From NCBI RefSeq assembly GCF_028128765.1, contig NZ_LBJG01000091.1, positions 171,193 to 235,192 of the forward strand: a DNA stretch of 64,000 nucleotides, written 5' to 3'. The notes under the pieces are model-generated. The model was not told the DNA's origin. It made no database searches and saw only the letters and a program-made list of their open reading frames with translations. The stretch comes from Bradyrhizobium sp. CCBAU 51627. Lineage in GTDB: Bacteria > Pseudomonadota > Alphaproteobacteria > Rhizobiales > Xanthobacteraceae. A program made the position numbers and the translations under genes. Below are positions 46,380 to 56,483 of this stretch, piece by piece (within the stretch, counting starts at the first letter, position 1; the number at the start of each line of letters is the position of its first letter).

Positions 46380-49300
46380 TCACAACGTCCTCAGCGCTAC
46401 GAATTCATTGATCGTCTGCAACAGCTCCTGTTGCAAGACCGTGCAAAGATGGCGTGTCACCTCATAGTCGACCATGCTCGGATCATACGTGGCGTCAATC
46501 TGTAGATCGCCCGATTGATATCCGACATCGAACCAGAAGAGGTGGATCGCCGCCGCTTGATGCATGTGTTCGCCGATCCAAAGTGGATAAGGGTCTGTGT
46601 CCAGAAAACGGCGTGGGAAGTGGCGCTGCAAACGGGCGCGATAATTCACCCCAATTCTGGGCAGTGGCAGGCGATCGAGCCGACACCGCATGGCTGGATC
46701 TCGGTTTAGGAATTTCAGGGCCCGAAAGCCTATTCCCTCACGCGGCAGCGCATTGCGCTGCCGGTATATCAAACGAGCACGGTCGCAACGCGACTCCCGT
46801 CCTGTGACATTCAATGAAAGCGGAACGAGCTCGCTGATAAGGCCAATGATCTGAGATGAATCGAAATCGTCAAACAGCCGACCTCGTGTCGAGGTCAGGC
46901 TATCAATCCAGAGCGAATAGTTGCCGAACAAGGCGCCAAACGCACCGGACAGGGCAGCAAGAAACACATCAAAGTCCTGACAATGCGCTGATCTGGCTCC
47001 AATACTGAGGAGACCCGCTGTTGCTTCCCCGTCGATCTCAAGATGGTACTTGGCCTGATCTAGCGAACGGCCGTTCGCAGCCTCCCGACGACCTCCGACA
47101 CTTGCATCGTGAAGCTCTCTCGCGCTTCCTTCTGCAACACTCGTGCCGCGCGATGACGCGTCGCTCACACGCAAGTTGAATTGGTCGTAGTCGATGTCCT
47201 CCCAGTGCTTGAGTTCGTCTGGTGCTTCGCTGTTCGCGTAGTGCTCGAGGCGCTTCAACCAGGGAGAGAGCCTTTGTACGGTCTCGGGACCATTCACATC
47301 GTGGCCTGCAGCAAGAGCTTGGTATGCGCCCTCCAATGCTTCCAGAAATAGCCGATAGCCCATCCCATCCGCTACGAAATGATGCATCAGCACCAGCAGA
47401 TAGTAATCGCCGCTTTCCGAAGTACGGAAGGCCACGACGTGAACAAGAGGCGTGTGGCCGTCAAACCGAAACATGTGTTGACGTCTTGCCGAGACGCTCT
47501 CGATTGTCCTGCGCTGGTCTGGGCCGGTCATCCGGACGAGATCGATCTCCTCCACGATACGCTCGGCCGGACAAGGCCCAATCCTCAGCCGTAGTCCATC
47601 TTGGGTTCGGGCAACGCGGAGCCTGAGGCCCTCGTGCCTCTCGATGATATGGGCCAGAGCGCGGTCCAGGATCTTGATGTTCAGGATACCGCCGCGCAAG
47701 AAGAACAGATCGCCGATGTTAAAATGCTCGTCAAAGCCGACAAGAGAATTCCAAAACGATATTACGGGGGGCACAGGCAGTAAGCCGTCGGCGGAAGCCA
47801 CGTTGTGGGGTGCCGCCTCCGCTTCCCCGGCCGCCAACTCCCTGATGGTCGGTGTTCGATAAACCTGGTTGACGGTGAGATTCAGCCCGGCTTTGCGCGC
47901 CAGCGTGACGCAACGTACGCTTAGAAGAGAATCGCCGCCGATATCAAAGAAACTGCTGTCGATTCCCACCCCCTTGGCGCCTAATAGATCCTCCCAGATC
48001 CGAGCAAGAACTCGCTCGTTTTTGGTGCGGGGCTCAGCAGATGGACTAGTTTCTATCTCGCGGTAAGGAACGGAGGAAAGGCGAGCACGGTCTATCTTTC
48101 CGCTTGTCGTCAGGGGAACACTGTCAACCAACCTGAAGGCTGTGGGAACCATGGGAGATGGCAATCTGTTGCGCAGGTGGGCGAGAATCTCTCCAGTGCT
48201 TAGATTCTCCCGAGCGGGCACCACGCTCGCCGTCAAGCGGCGATCCCCATCGATGCCTTCTGCGAAGACCGCGGCCTTTGCGATTGCCGGATGAGACTCA
48301 AGGGCAAATTCGACCTCCTCCGGCTCGATGCGAAAGCCCCTCACCTTGATCTGGTTGTCCGATCGGCCGCAAATCTCGAGAAGGCCGCTGGTTGAGATGC
48401 GTGCGATGTCCCCACTTCGATAAAGCACGTCGTATTGTCCGCCATCATACGGATTAGGCACGAAGCAGCGGTCAGTCCGATCTTGATCCCGCCAATACCC
48501 AGCGCTGAGACAGCGGCCCGCGATGCACAGTTCGCCGGGGGCTCCAACAGGCACTCTCTTCAATCGAGACTCGAGCACGTAGAGTTTGACGTTGTCGATT
48601 GGCCGCCCCACCGGGACAAGCGCGGAGTTGTCATCGGCATCCGACGTTTCGTGCACGGCTGCATTGGACGCACATTCCGTCGCACCATAAAAGTTCCACA
48701 AGGGCACGCCGGGAAAAGACCCGCGCCAGCGAGCGGGCAGCGAGGAAGGCATCGGTTCGGCGCTGCTTGTGACCAATCTCAAGGCGGTCCTTTGCGGTTG
48801 CCGTTCCTGGGACCCGATGATACCGGACAGGAGTGGCGGAGAGGCGAAAAAGCGTGTCACACGATGTTTTGTCAAACTGCACAACAAGAGATCCGGATCT
48901 AGCACCTGCCGTTGAGTGAGGATCAGCGTGGGCACACCTCTCAGAAGTCCACCAAAATACTCCCAAGCGGACGCAACAAGGGAAGCGGACTTCTGGACAA
49001 CCATCACGTCGGTACTATCGAAGGGAAAGCGTCGCCACATCCAGTTCAGCCGATTGAGAATGGCGGATTCCGGAATAAGAACCCCCTTCGCCCGCCCTGT
49101 TGAGGACGACGTGTATATAAGGCTCGCAATTTGGTGATCTGAGGGTGAGTCGCTGGATTCGAAATTATCCGTCAGCGCCTTGCACCTGTCTAACGTCAAT
49201 AGACAAATCGAAGGTATGTCAAAGCCAGGCTCCGTGGTATTTGCGTGAACCAACACCTTTGCCTGACTATCTCGTAGGATATGTTGGATCCTATCAGGCG

Positions 49301-52300
49301 GATAATCCGGGGGTATCGGCACGACGATAGAATGCAAAGCTCGCGCCGCCAGCATAACAGCGGCAACGTCAGGCGACCGGTCGACCAGCATGGCGACCAT
49401 ATCGCCAGCGCCCACGTCCAAATCCCGCAGGAAGGACCTGATAGCTGCTACGCGCTCACGCAGCTGGCCGAATGTGACCTCCCCGAACTCGCCAAAATAT
49501 GCTACCTTGCTGTCATTGGAGACACTGGTCTGCTCGAAGGCTTCAACAAGCAGACATTCAGACTCATATGGCTGCCTGGACCCCTCCAGCGAGTTCAGTA
49601 CAGTGACGTCTGACGCGCTGAGGCAGCTCAGCTCCTCAATGGGCGCAAGCGGTTTGTCAACGCAGGCGGCAATCAGACAGCGCAGATTGTTGGCCATGCG
49701 AACAACTAGATCACTCGAAAATATGCCTTCCGCATACGCCAGCTGGAGCGCAATTTCATCGCCGTGATCTTGCGCGTACAATGTTAGGTCGAATTTGACA
49801 TAGCCTGTGTCGTACTCGCGGAATGTCAGAGCCAACTCGTCCCGACCAGCGGGTTCGGCGGCCTCGGAGTACATGTTGAACATGACCTGGAAGATCGGTG
49901 ATCGACCCGGTTCGCGACATAACCTTGTGTCCCTGACCATCCATCCGAATGGATAGGCCGAATTTGCGATGGCATCGCTGACCAGGGCCTGGATGCGGGT
50001 GGCATGAGCAGCAAAGGATTGACCGGCATCGATCACGGCACGGATCGGCAGCATATTCAGGAAAAAGCCGATGATGTCGGCGCTGCCAGGTTGATCCCGT
50101 ACAGCGTGTGGCATGCCGACGACAATATCGTCCTGACCGCTATACATTCGTAGCAGCAGCTGGAAGCACGCCAGGAGTGTTGTCGACGTGGTGCAGCTAG
50201 TCTGGCGCGCAAATTCTCTTACCCGACTGGATAGATCGCTGCCAAGCAGCACTGGATGCGAGCCGCCGCGGTATGAATTCGTTTGCGGGCGCGCCCTTCC
50301 AAGCGAAAGCACCGGTGGATCATCACCAATCTGACGGCGCCAATAATGACGTTGGCTCTCCAGCGCCTCTGGCGGAACGTGTTGTGTTTCCCACACCGCG
50401 TAGCTCGAGAGTGACGCACGGTTCTCTGGGCAAAACGCCACGGCATTTACGTATCTTTGCTGAAGATCTCTGAGCAGCACAGAAATGGACCAGGCATCGA
50501 CGATGATTTCATGAGCTGTGATCAATATTAGATGGTTGTCGGGACCAAGCCGGACCATGCGCGCGCGAAACAAGTGGCCTTGCCGGAGATCAAAACTGTC
50601 GTTCAGCTCCGTTCGCCGGAGCTGTTCGATGAGCTCCTCAGCTTCCTGCGACGTGAGGTGAGATCCATCAGTCAATTCAAGACTGGTACATGGCGGAGCA
50701 TCAAAACATTGAGCCGGACCGTCTTCGTCGATAAAGCGGGCCGAAAGTGCCTGGTGGGAATGAACGACATCGGTCCAGGCCCGCTTCAACCGAGCTAGAT
50801 CGATGCTTCCCCTAATTCGCAGGCCGCCTTGAATGATGTAGTTCCTGGCAGATGGATCGAGCTGGGAGAGAAACCATAGGTGCTCCTGAACTCGCGTCAG
50901 AGGCGATCGGCTGAGCCTTCCGTACGTCAGGGCTGTGCAGGGCTTGGACTCGGCTGGAGCCGCGATCGAAGCGGCAAGAGACCGAATCGTCCCATTCAGG
51001 ACCATCCTGAAATCCGCTTTCACTCCGAGCAGAGTCTGCAACTGTCCCAATATGAGCATTGCCCGCAGCGAGTCTCCGCCGAGGCTTATGAACTGGTCAT
51101 TCACACCAATCTTCTCAATGCGCAAAATGCCGGACCAGATTTTGCGCAGTCGGGCTTCGAGGTCTGTTTGCGGCTCCTCGAATGGCGTTGGCAATGGAGG
51201 ACGAACACTGGTCGGGTCGGGCAACGCTCCAAAATCGACCTTTCCGTTCCTGGTCAGTGGAATACCGTCCACGTGAATGACTCTTTCTGGGAGCATGTAG
51301 CTGGGAAGCGCCTCGGCAAGGAAGTTCTGGAGCTCGCTTTCCGCCAGTTCAGCTGGAGCTGACACATAGGCAATTATTCGCCGCGTTCCGGCTTCCGCCT
51401 CGCCTCGGGCTATATCTCGCGCCGTGAGCTTTACGCCTGCGCAGACGGAGGCGACAGCGGCAGCGCCATGCACCGAGGGATGAGCGGACAAACGAGCCTC
51501 GATTTCTCCCAGCTCGATTCTATGCCCGCGAATTTTGACCTGACGATCCCGTCGACCGAGACATTCCAAAAGGCCGTCGGAACGAAGGCGCCCAAGATCA
51601 CCTGTCCGGTATAGGCGCCGGAACGACGGATCGTTTGAGAACGGGTTTGGCCGAAAGGCATCCTTGGTGCGGACATCGTCATTGGCGTAACCGGCAGCGA
51701 CACCAACGCCACTCACACAGATTTCGCCGACCTCCCCCACGTTGCACAGCCGCAGTCCGTCGGCGACGTAAACCTTAACGTTATGAAGCGGTCTGCCGAT
51801 CGGTACATAAAGCTCAGCCAGCGCAGGCGGCACGGAAACCAGATGATGCGTAACGCCGTCCGCGCACTCGGTCGGCCCGTAGTGATTGAGGATGGGGACG
51901 CGGGGATATAAGCCAAGCCACTCACGTGCCAATCCGGGTGTTAGCGGTTCTCCGACCGTAGAAATAATCCGCAAACCATCCAGAGCTCGCTCCGCCGGAG
52001 CAAGTGACTGCAGATACTCAACAAACACTGCGAGCATCGACGGAACGAATTGGATAACCGAAGCGCCGCTTCCTTGAATTGCTTGGAGGAGGCACAATGG
52101 CGATCTCAATGTTGCATCATCAATGATCGCGCTAGAGGCTCCGACGCAAAGCCCAGCCAGAAGCTGCCACAGCGAGATATCAAAGCAATGCGACGCCGTT
52201 TGAGCGACGCAATCCGTCCGAGTGAGACTTAGATCGTCGATCTTTGCCGCCAAATGATTGTTTAGGGCGCCGCGCTCAATCATTGCGCCCTTAGGCTGGC

Positions 52301-52823
52301 CCGTCGAACCAGACGTAAACAGAATGTAGGCGAGTCCACCCTCGCTCGGCGATGGCACCACAGACAAAGTCTGGCCCTGGCGCAGCGCCGCCGCTATCGC
52401 TATGAATTGCGTGGCGCCTTTGCTGCTCGCCTGCAATAGGCTCAGCGAAACCGGCTGGTCTCGGCCAATCACCAGAGCGCAGCGGCTCTGCTCGATCATG
52501 AATGATGTACGAGAAGCCGGTAACGATGGATCGAGCGGCAGGTACGTTGATCCAGCTTTCAATATTGCGACGACCGCCGTCGCCCAGTCGAGGTCCCGCT
52601 CCCCCCAATAGCCGACAACCGCCCCTTGAGCGCCCTGCTCTCGTAAGGTCCTTGCAAGGGCATCCGATCTTAATCGTAGCGCCTCATATGTGAGTTCGTC
52701 TGCGCCGTACCTCAGCGCAACCCTCTCCGGATCCGATCCTGCAAGTCGATCGATCGCCGCGATCGCGTTGAGCGGTTGACGTTCTACCGACCGATTTTTG
52801 CCTGGTTGATTTTCCGTAGGCAC
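46380..52823 (-). CDS. Two-module nonribosomal peptide synthetase (A-T-C-A-T-E-like)
   Basis: 2,147 residues. A1 (~20-530): ILFTSGSTGQPKGAMIE, YGPTECADG, YRTGDLGR, NGKVD. T1: ISLGGDSLRAM (~581). C (~635-1050): the HHxxxDG motif reads HEIIVDA (~772), so the catalytic second His is Glu. A2 (~1090-1590): LIYTSSSTGRAKGVLI, WNFYGATECASN, SGKIDRA; the FDxxxW region reads LVASAW, so Asp235 is Val. T2: DIGGDSLLS (~1629). The last domain (~1665-2147) has HHFVADG (~1819), EGIGFRALKFLN and IGVNYRARL, like an epimerization domain, but 'EGHGRE' is STRGRL. No thioesterase. Expected role: assembly of a dipeptide-type product released by the terminal domain or another enzyme. Confidence 0.93.
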   Translation of the reverse strand: MPTENQPGKNRSVERQPLNAIAAIDRLAGSDPERVALRYGADELTYEALRLRSDALARTLREQGAQGAVVGYWGERDLDWATAVVAILKAGSTYLPLDPSLPASRTSFMIEQSRCALVIGRDQPVSLSLLQASSKGATQFIAIAAALRQGQTLSVVPSPSEGGLAYILFTSGSTGQPKGAMIERGALNNHLAAKIDDLSLTRTDCVAQTASHCFDISLWQLLAGLCVGASSAIIDDATLRSPLCLLQAIQGSGASVIQFVPSMLAVFVEYLQSLAPAERALDGLRIISTVGEPLTPGLAREWLGLYPRVPILNHYGPTECADGVTHHLVSVPPALAELYVPIGRPLHNVKVYVADGLRLCNVGEVGEICVSGVGVAAGYANDDVRTKDAFRPNPFSNDPSFRRLYRTGDLGRLRSDGLLECLGRRDRQVKIRGHRIELGEIEARLSAHPSVHGAAAVASVCAGVKLTARDIARGEAEAGTRRIIAYVSAPAELAESELQNFLAEALPSYMLPERVIHVDGIPLTRNGKVDFGALPDPTSVRPPLPTPFEEPQTDLEARLRKIWSGILRIEKIGVNDQFISLGGDSLRAMLILGQLQTLLGVKADFRMVLNGTIRSLAASIAAPAESKPCTALTYGRLSRSPLTRVQEHLWFLSQLDPSARNYIIQGGLRIRGSIDLARLKRAWTDVVHSHQALSARFIDEDGPAQCFDAPPCTSLELTDGSHLTSQEAEELIEQLRRTELNDSFDLRQGHLFRARMVRLGPDNHLILITAHEIIVDAWSISVLLRDLQQRYVNAVAFCPENRASLSSYAVWETQHVPPEALESQRHYWRRQIGDDPPVLSLGRARPQTNSYRGGSHPVLLGSDLSSRVREFARQTSCTTSTTLLACFQLLLRMYSGQDDIVVGMPHAVRDQPGSADIIGFFLNMLPIRAVIDAGQSFAAHATRIQALVSDAIANSAYPFGWMVRDTRLCREPGRSPIFQVMFNMYSEAAEPAGRDELALTFREYDTGYVKFDLTLYAQDHGDEIALQLAYAEGIFSSDLVVRMANNLRCLIAACVDKPLAPIEELSCLSASDVTVLNSLEGSRQPYESECLLVEAFEQTSVSNDSKVAYFGEFGEVTFGQLRERVAAIRSFLRDLDVGAGDMVAMLVDRSPDVAAVMLAARALHSIVVPIPPDYPPDRIQHILRDSQAKVLVHANTTEPGFDIPSICLLTLDRCKALTDNFESSDSPSDHQIASLIYTSSSTGRAKGVLIPESAILNRLNWMWRRFPFDSTDVMVVQKSASLVASAWEYFGGLLRGVPTLILTQRQVLDPDLLLCSLTKHRVTRFFASPPLLSGIIGSQERQPQRTALRLVTSSAEPMPSSLPARWRGSFPGVPLWNFYGATECASNAAVHETSDADDNSALVPVGRPIDNVKLYVLESRLKRVPVGAPGELCIAGRCLSAGYWRDQDRTDRCFVPNPYDGGQYDVLYRSGDIARISTSGLLEICGRSDNQIKVRGFRIEPEEVEFALESHPAIAKAAVFAEGIDGDRRLTASVVPARENLSTGEILAHLRNRLPSPMVPTAFRLVDSVPLTTSGKIDRARLSSVPYREIETSPSAEPRTKNERVLARIWEDLLGAKGVGIDSSFFDIGGDSLLSVRCVTLARKAGLNLTVNQVYRTPTIRELAAGEAEAAPHNVASADGLLPVPPVISFWNSLVGFDEHFNIGDLFFLRGGILNIKILDRALAHIIERHEGLRLRVARTQDGLRLRIGPCPAERIVEEIDLVRMTGPDQRRTIESVSARRQHMFRFDGHTPLVHVVAFRTSESGDYYLLVLMHHFVADGMGYRLFLEALEGAYQALAAGHDVNGPETVQRLSPWLKRLEHYANSEAPDELKHWEDIDYDQFNLRVSDASSRGTSVAEGSARELHDASVGGRREAANGRSLDQAKYHLEIDGEATAGLLSIGARSAHCQDFDVFLAALSGAFGALFGNYSLWIDSLTSTRGRLFDDFDSSQIIGLISELVPLSLNVTGRESRCDRARLIYRQRNALPREGIGFRALKFLNRDPAMRCRLDRLPLPRIGVNYRARLQRHFPRRFLDTDPYPLWIGEHMHQAAAIHLFWFDVGYQSGDLQIDATYDPSMVDYEVTRHLCTVLQQELLQTINEFVALRTL

Positions 52824-52917
52824 GCGCCCCGCCGTTCGTCGCTTCTGCGGCGTTCAAATCAGAGCGCCAACGCTCCTGATCGAGGTGTGCACTGCGTAGC
52901 CACCCTGATTCCGCCGG

Positions 52918-53960
52918 TCATAACCGTTCGTTCGTATCTTGGCTTCTCGTAACTTCTGTTTCCTCGATGATCGGCAGAGGAACGCGGGCGCACGGTAGGA
53001 CCCCGAGTTCGCTTTGGCACCTACCGACTCTTGTAGCGAGGTCGAAGCCGAGCTCGCTCACGCCACCAGATCGGCCCCGCTCTCGGCGCCTTCCGCTACG
53101 GCGCGCGCGCCGTAGCTCTGCGCCGGTTCGACGACGTGACGGCACATCGTGCGTTTCAGCCGTTCATTGCCTTAGCCGGCGACGAATTGCCGGTCGGCTT
53201 TCAGCTTGATGAACGGAATCCTGTCCAGTCCCATCAGCTCCGGCCAGTTGGCGCCGAGATTGTCGATCGACAGGGCGATATTGTGGAAAGTCATCTCACG
53301 AGCGATCTCGGCCAGAAAATCGAGGTCGTGAGGCTTTCTCACACACGGTGCCGGCAGGTTGATCGACAGATCGACCGCGCTCTGCCGTTCCAAAAGATAA
53401 TGCTAGTCCTGCAGGGCACCCTCGATCACGAGCTCGGACAAGGCGCAGAAAATATGGATCGTGCCACTCCGATAATGAAATAGGCTGGCGGCACCGCGCC
53501 CGAGGTCGGGTGCCGCATTTCGCACCATTGCCTCGCCGCCCCGGCGAACCAGCCGCTCGCATCGATTTTCGACTGATACCAGTGCTCGAGCCAGCCCCCA
53601 TGCAGCTCCTCGACGACATGCACTGCCGAGCTCGGGACCGGCTCGTCGGGCAGCAGCATCGCCGCGCGCTCTCGGAGCGTGTCGGCGGCAAAGGGCGTGT
53701 GAGCGTCGGCAGTATCGCAAGGCCGTAATCCTCGCCAACGTGCTGCACGGCCTCCGCGATGATTGAATTGCGCTCGCCCATAGCGAGCGCCTTGACCCCG
53801 AAGGCCTCCCGCACCAGAATTTCCAGGAAATTGGCCGAGCTCGATGCGGTCCGGCGGCGATGCCGAGCAGGATCAGGTCCGGCAGATCGGTGGCGAGCAC
53901 GGCTTGCAGCTCACTCGCGCTGCTGCATTCGCTGGTAACGAAGCCTGGTACGCTGCTCAC
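52918..53960 (-). pseudogene. EAL-domain (response-regulator type) protein, heavily frameshifted
   Basis: Pieces in three minus-strand frames: VTSECSSASELQAVLATDLP and LILLGIA (receiver-like), VREAFGVKALAMGERNSIIA...EDYGLAILPTL and VVEELHGGWLEHWYQSKIDA, then DLSINLPAPCVRKP...EMTFHNIALSIDNLGANWPE...FIKLKADRQFVAG (EAL core), RTMCRHVVEPAQSYGARAVA and SELGFDLATRVG. This equals a rhizobial EAL protein with several indels and stops. Family role: c-di-GMP phosphodiesterase; not functional here. Confidence 0.8.
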
Positions 53961-54408
53961 CTACTATCAGCCGAGCTTTCGAGGGGTACCACAACCTTCA
54001 ACATGTCATACCTGCCTTATCTGATCGCCCACGATCGCAAGGCAGTCGCATCCGTTAGGCCTTCATCCTCCAGGAACAATGTGAAGTTCGCCAACGGGCA
54101 GAACCGGGTGCAATGGACGGAATGCGCGCCGTTTCTAATCCGCGAACAGACGCTGCTGAGCACGGCTCTGACCGAGTTTTTGTAGATGGTGGCGCTGCTG
54201 GGCTAGCTACCGATAACGAGACCTCATCCCGCTCTACTGAGCGCTTGTTAGGTTCGAGACCAATGTCGGCAAGTTGACGATACGCACGGTCGGACAAAGC
54301 GCAAAGGCAGCAACTTCAGTTTGGTATGCGGATTGCTTTGTTACGGCATATTCACCGATCGCTTCCAAGGCGACGGATAGGTAGCAACGTTTAGGCAGAG
54401 GCCCGGCT
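53961..54408. other. Intergenic region upstream of the RiPP locus
   Basis: About 450 nt without a supported gene. It should contain the promoter for the Nif11 precursor. A ribosome binding site GCAGAGG lies 8-9 nt before the ATG at 54409. No -35/-10 pair was identified with confidence. Confidence 0.35.
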
Positions 54409-54783
54409 ATGTCGCAGGCTGAGGTAGAACGGTTTGTCAAGAATCTAGCGAAAGAGGGTAGTCTGCTCGAAAACCTTAAACAGAGTGCTACAGGTCTTGC
54501 ACCGATTGTAGCGGTCGGAAAGAGCCACGGCTACGATTTCACGCTTGATGAGGTTAGGAGCAGCATCCGAGTGCCAGGACGACACGCGTTGATGCAGCGC
54601 GACACGATTGTCGGCGGCAAGCGGGATTTGAGCGGTGCGGACTTGAGCGGGATTGTGCATACCACTGCGTTGGCTAGTTCCACGTCGGAGGCGCCCACGA
54701 GCGCCGTGCAAGCCGTCGAAGCGGGCCGTGACCTAGTCGCTATCGTTTTACTTATTGTAGTTGTTATCGCTGTCGCGGCCTGA
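54409..54783 (+). CDS. Nif11-type RiPP precursor peptide with hydrophobic Val/Ile-rich tail
   Basis: 124 residues. The leader (MSQAEVERFVKNLAKEGSLL, then APIVAVGKSHGYDFTLDEV) matches the Nif11-like leader family of RiPP precursors. It is followed by DLSGADLSGIVHTTALASS, with possible Gly/Ala cleavage sites, a Ser/Thr/Ala stretch and a C-terminal VAIVLLIVVVIAVAA. The next gene is a PoyD-like epimerase, whose known action converts L- to D-residues in precursor peptides; the Val/Ile/Ala tail is rich in the residues such enzymes modify. Where the leader ends is unknown. The tail could instead be a transmembrane helix, giving a membrane-active product. Stop lies 1 nt before the epimerase ATG. Confidence 0.85.
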   Translation: MSQAEVERFVKNLAKEGSLLENLKQSATGLAPIVAVGKSHGYDFTLDEVRSSIRVPGRHALMQRDTIVGGKRDLSGADLSGIVHTTALASSTSEAPTSAVQAVEAGRDLVAIVLLIVVVIAVAA

Positions 54784-54784
54784 C

Positions 54785-56377
54785 ATGTTTTTAGCTCTGA
54801 TCGCATTGGCTCGTCCTCAAGGAGACGATCCGGTGCGAAGAGAACTGAAAGCACGCCTCGTCAGGAGTGAGATCGTTGCTTTCAAGCCTAGATGCGGCTT
54901 CAGGGCTCACCCGTACCGTATGACGCACACTGCCACCGAACACTGCCGACAGATTTTTGATCGGCGCACCCCCGAGCAACTTCGCACGTTGTCACACGTC
55001 AAGCGCTTCATGGAGCGGCTGGCTGGTGACTTGGAGTTCCGCAGGGCGCTTTCGGAGAACGTTGATTCTCCTCGAGCGGTAACAGAGCGCTACGGCATCG
55101 AAGTTGATCCAATGAAGATGCTGCCGCTCTGGCGCGGCGGCTACCTGAAACACCGCTTCAAGCCGGAGTCTACGTCCTGGCCCCTGGCTATGATGTGGGA
55201 CGAGTTTATCTGCGAGATGTTGCGTCATCGCGACCTCCTGCGCGAAGAGGGCGAAATGTCGACGATCAACCCTCGCTTTCATGCTTGGCGTGAGCGCCAA
55301 ATCCGGCGTTGCAACGACGAACTAGGCGGAACGGCGGCGTCGGTCACGTACCCCATCATCGCTTTCGAGCTGAGCGACGGCTGCAGCGTCGGCTGCTGGT
55401 TCTGCGGCCTATCGGCCGCCCGCTTCAAAGGCTATTACGAATATAACGAAGAGCATGCAGCGCTTTGGCGCGGCGTAGTCGGTATCGCGAGCGAGATGTT
55501 TGGTTCGGCAGCCCGTACTGGTTTCTGCTACTGGGCCACAGAGCCTATGGACAACCCCCACTACGACCGCTTTCTATTCGACTACTATCAGATCACGGGC
55601 GCATTGCCACAAACCACCACGGCGGCTCCGCTCAAGGATCGCGCACTCACCACGCGCGTGCTCGAACTTTTCAAGCGCTATCGCACCGTGACGAATCGTT
55701 TCTCCGTGCTGAGCACAACACATCTCGACCAGATTCACATGGCGTTTTCGCCTGAGGAGCTGATCGGTGTCGAACTCGTCCTGCAGGGCAAGGAGGCGCT
55801 GACTGCAAAGGCTTTTGCTGGGCGCGCGCGCGAGCGGAGCGAGAAACTTAGGGCCGCCAACAAAGCTGATGCAATCGCCTTGCTGGAGGGCGATCATACG
55901 ACCATCGCCTGTGTTTCCGGCTTGCTCGTAAATATGCTGCACGGACGTTTACAATTGGTGACGCCGGTGCCGGGTAGCAAACGCTGGCCTCTCGGCTACC
56001 GCGTCTTGAGTGAACGCTTCTTCAGGACGCCTGACGAGTTCCGCGAGGGGCTGCAGAGCATGATTGACCAGCATATGCTCGAGAGCCCAGCTCCCAAATT
56101 GCCGATCCGCTTCCGCAGGGACCTGCAATACAAGGCCGGGAACCGATGCTTTCATCTCCGGTCACGCAACATGGAACACCGGGTGCTCGACGACGTCACT
56201 CCGACTTCCGTTGGCCATCTAATCGCCTACGGCAACTGCACAGCGTCGGAGCTGGTTAGGCAGGTCACGACTGACGTAGCGAGCGTGCTCGCAATAGCCG
56301 ACCTGCTCGATCAGTTATACGCGGCCGGGGTGATTGAAGAGGACTTAGACGACAGCTTCGCTTCGCAAACCAGCTGA
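54785..56377 (+). CDS. PoyD-like radical-SAM peptide epimerase (RiPP maturation)
   Basis: About 530 residues from ATG 54785; another start at 54920 (MTHTATEHCRQIFDRRTPEQ) matches the usual family N-terminus. The N-terminal block RTLSHVKRFMERLAGDLEFRR...RYGIEVDPMKMLPLW is typical of radical-SAM RiPP maturation epimerases (TIGR04517). The cluster motif is ELSDGCSVGCWFCGLSA (CX3CX2C), followed by a SAM-binding region (FCYWATEPMDNP). The C-terminal part has a Trp/Gly-rich domain and a PqqD-like helical tail (SVGHLIAYGNCTASELVRQV). Role inferred: introduces D-amino acids into the preceding Nif11 precursor. The gene is tightly coupled to the precursor. Confidence 0.88.
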   Translation: MFLALIALARPQGDDPVRRELKARLVRSEIVAFKPRCGFRAHPYRMTHTATEHCRQIFDRRTPEQLRTLSHVKRFMERLAGDLEFRRALSENVDSPRAVTERYGIEVDPMKMLPLWRGGYLKHRFKPESTSWPLAMMWDEFICEMLRHRDLLREEGEMSTINPRFHAWRERQIRRCNDELGGTAASVTYPIIAFELSDGCSVGCWFCGLSAARFKGYYEYNEEHAALWRGVVGIASEMFGSAARTGFCYWATEPMDNPHYDRFLFDYYQITGALPQTTTAAPLKDRALTTRVLELFKRYRTVTNRFSVLSTTHLDQIHMAFSPEELIGVELVLQGKEALTAKAFAGRARERSEKLRAANKADAIALLEGDHTTIACVSGLLVNMLHGRLQLVTPVPGSKRWPLGYRVLSERFFRTPDEFREGLQSMIDQHMLESPAPKLPIRFRRDLQYKAGNRCFHLRSRNMEHRVLDDVTPTSVGHLIAYGNCTASELVRQVTTDVASVLAIADLLDQLYAAGVIEEDLDDSFASQTS

Positions 56378-56483
56378 CCTGTTAATGCGCTTTCATCCGG
56401 TAGCGGTTAGAGTCTCGGATTTTGTACGCCAGCGGTCCGCCGGAAGAATTTCATTGTCGAGTTGCCCAGGCGAACGGTGCGTG

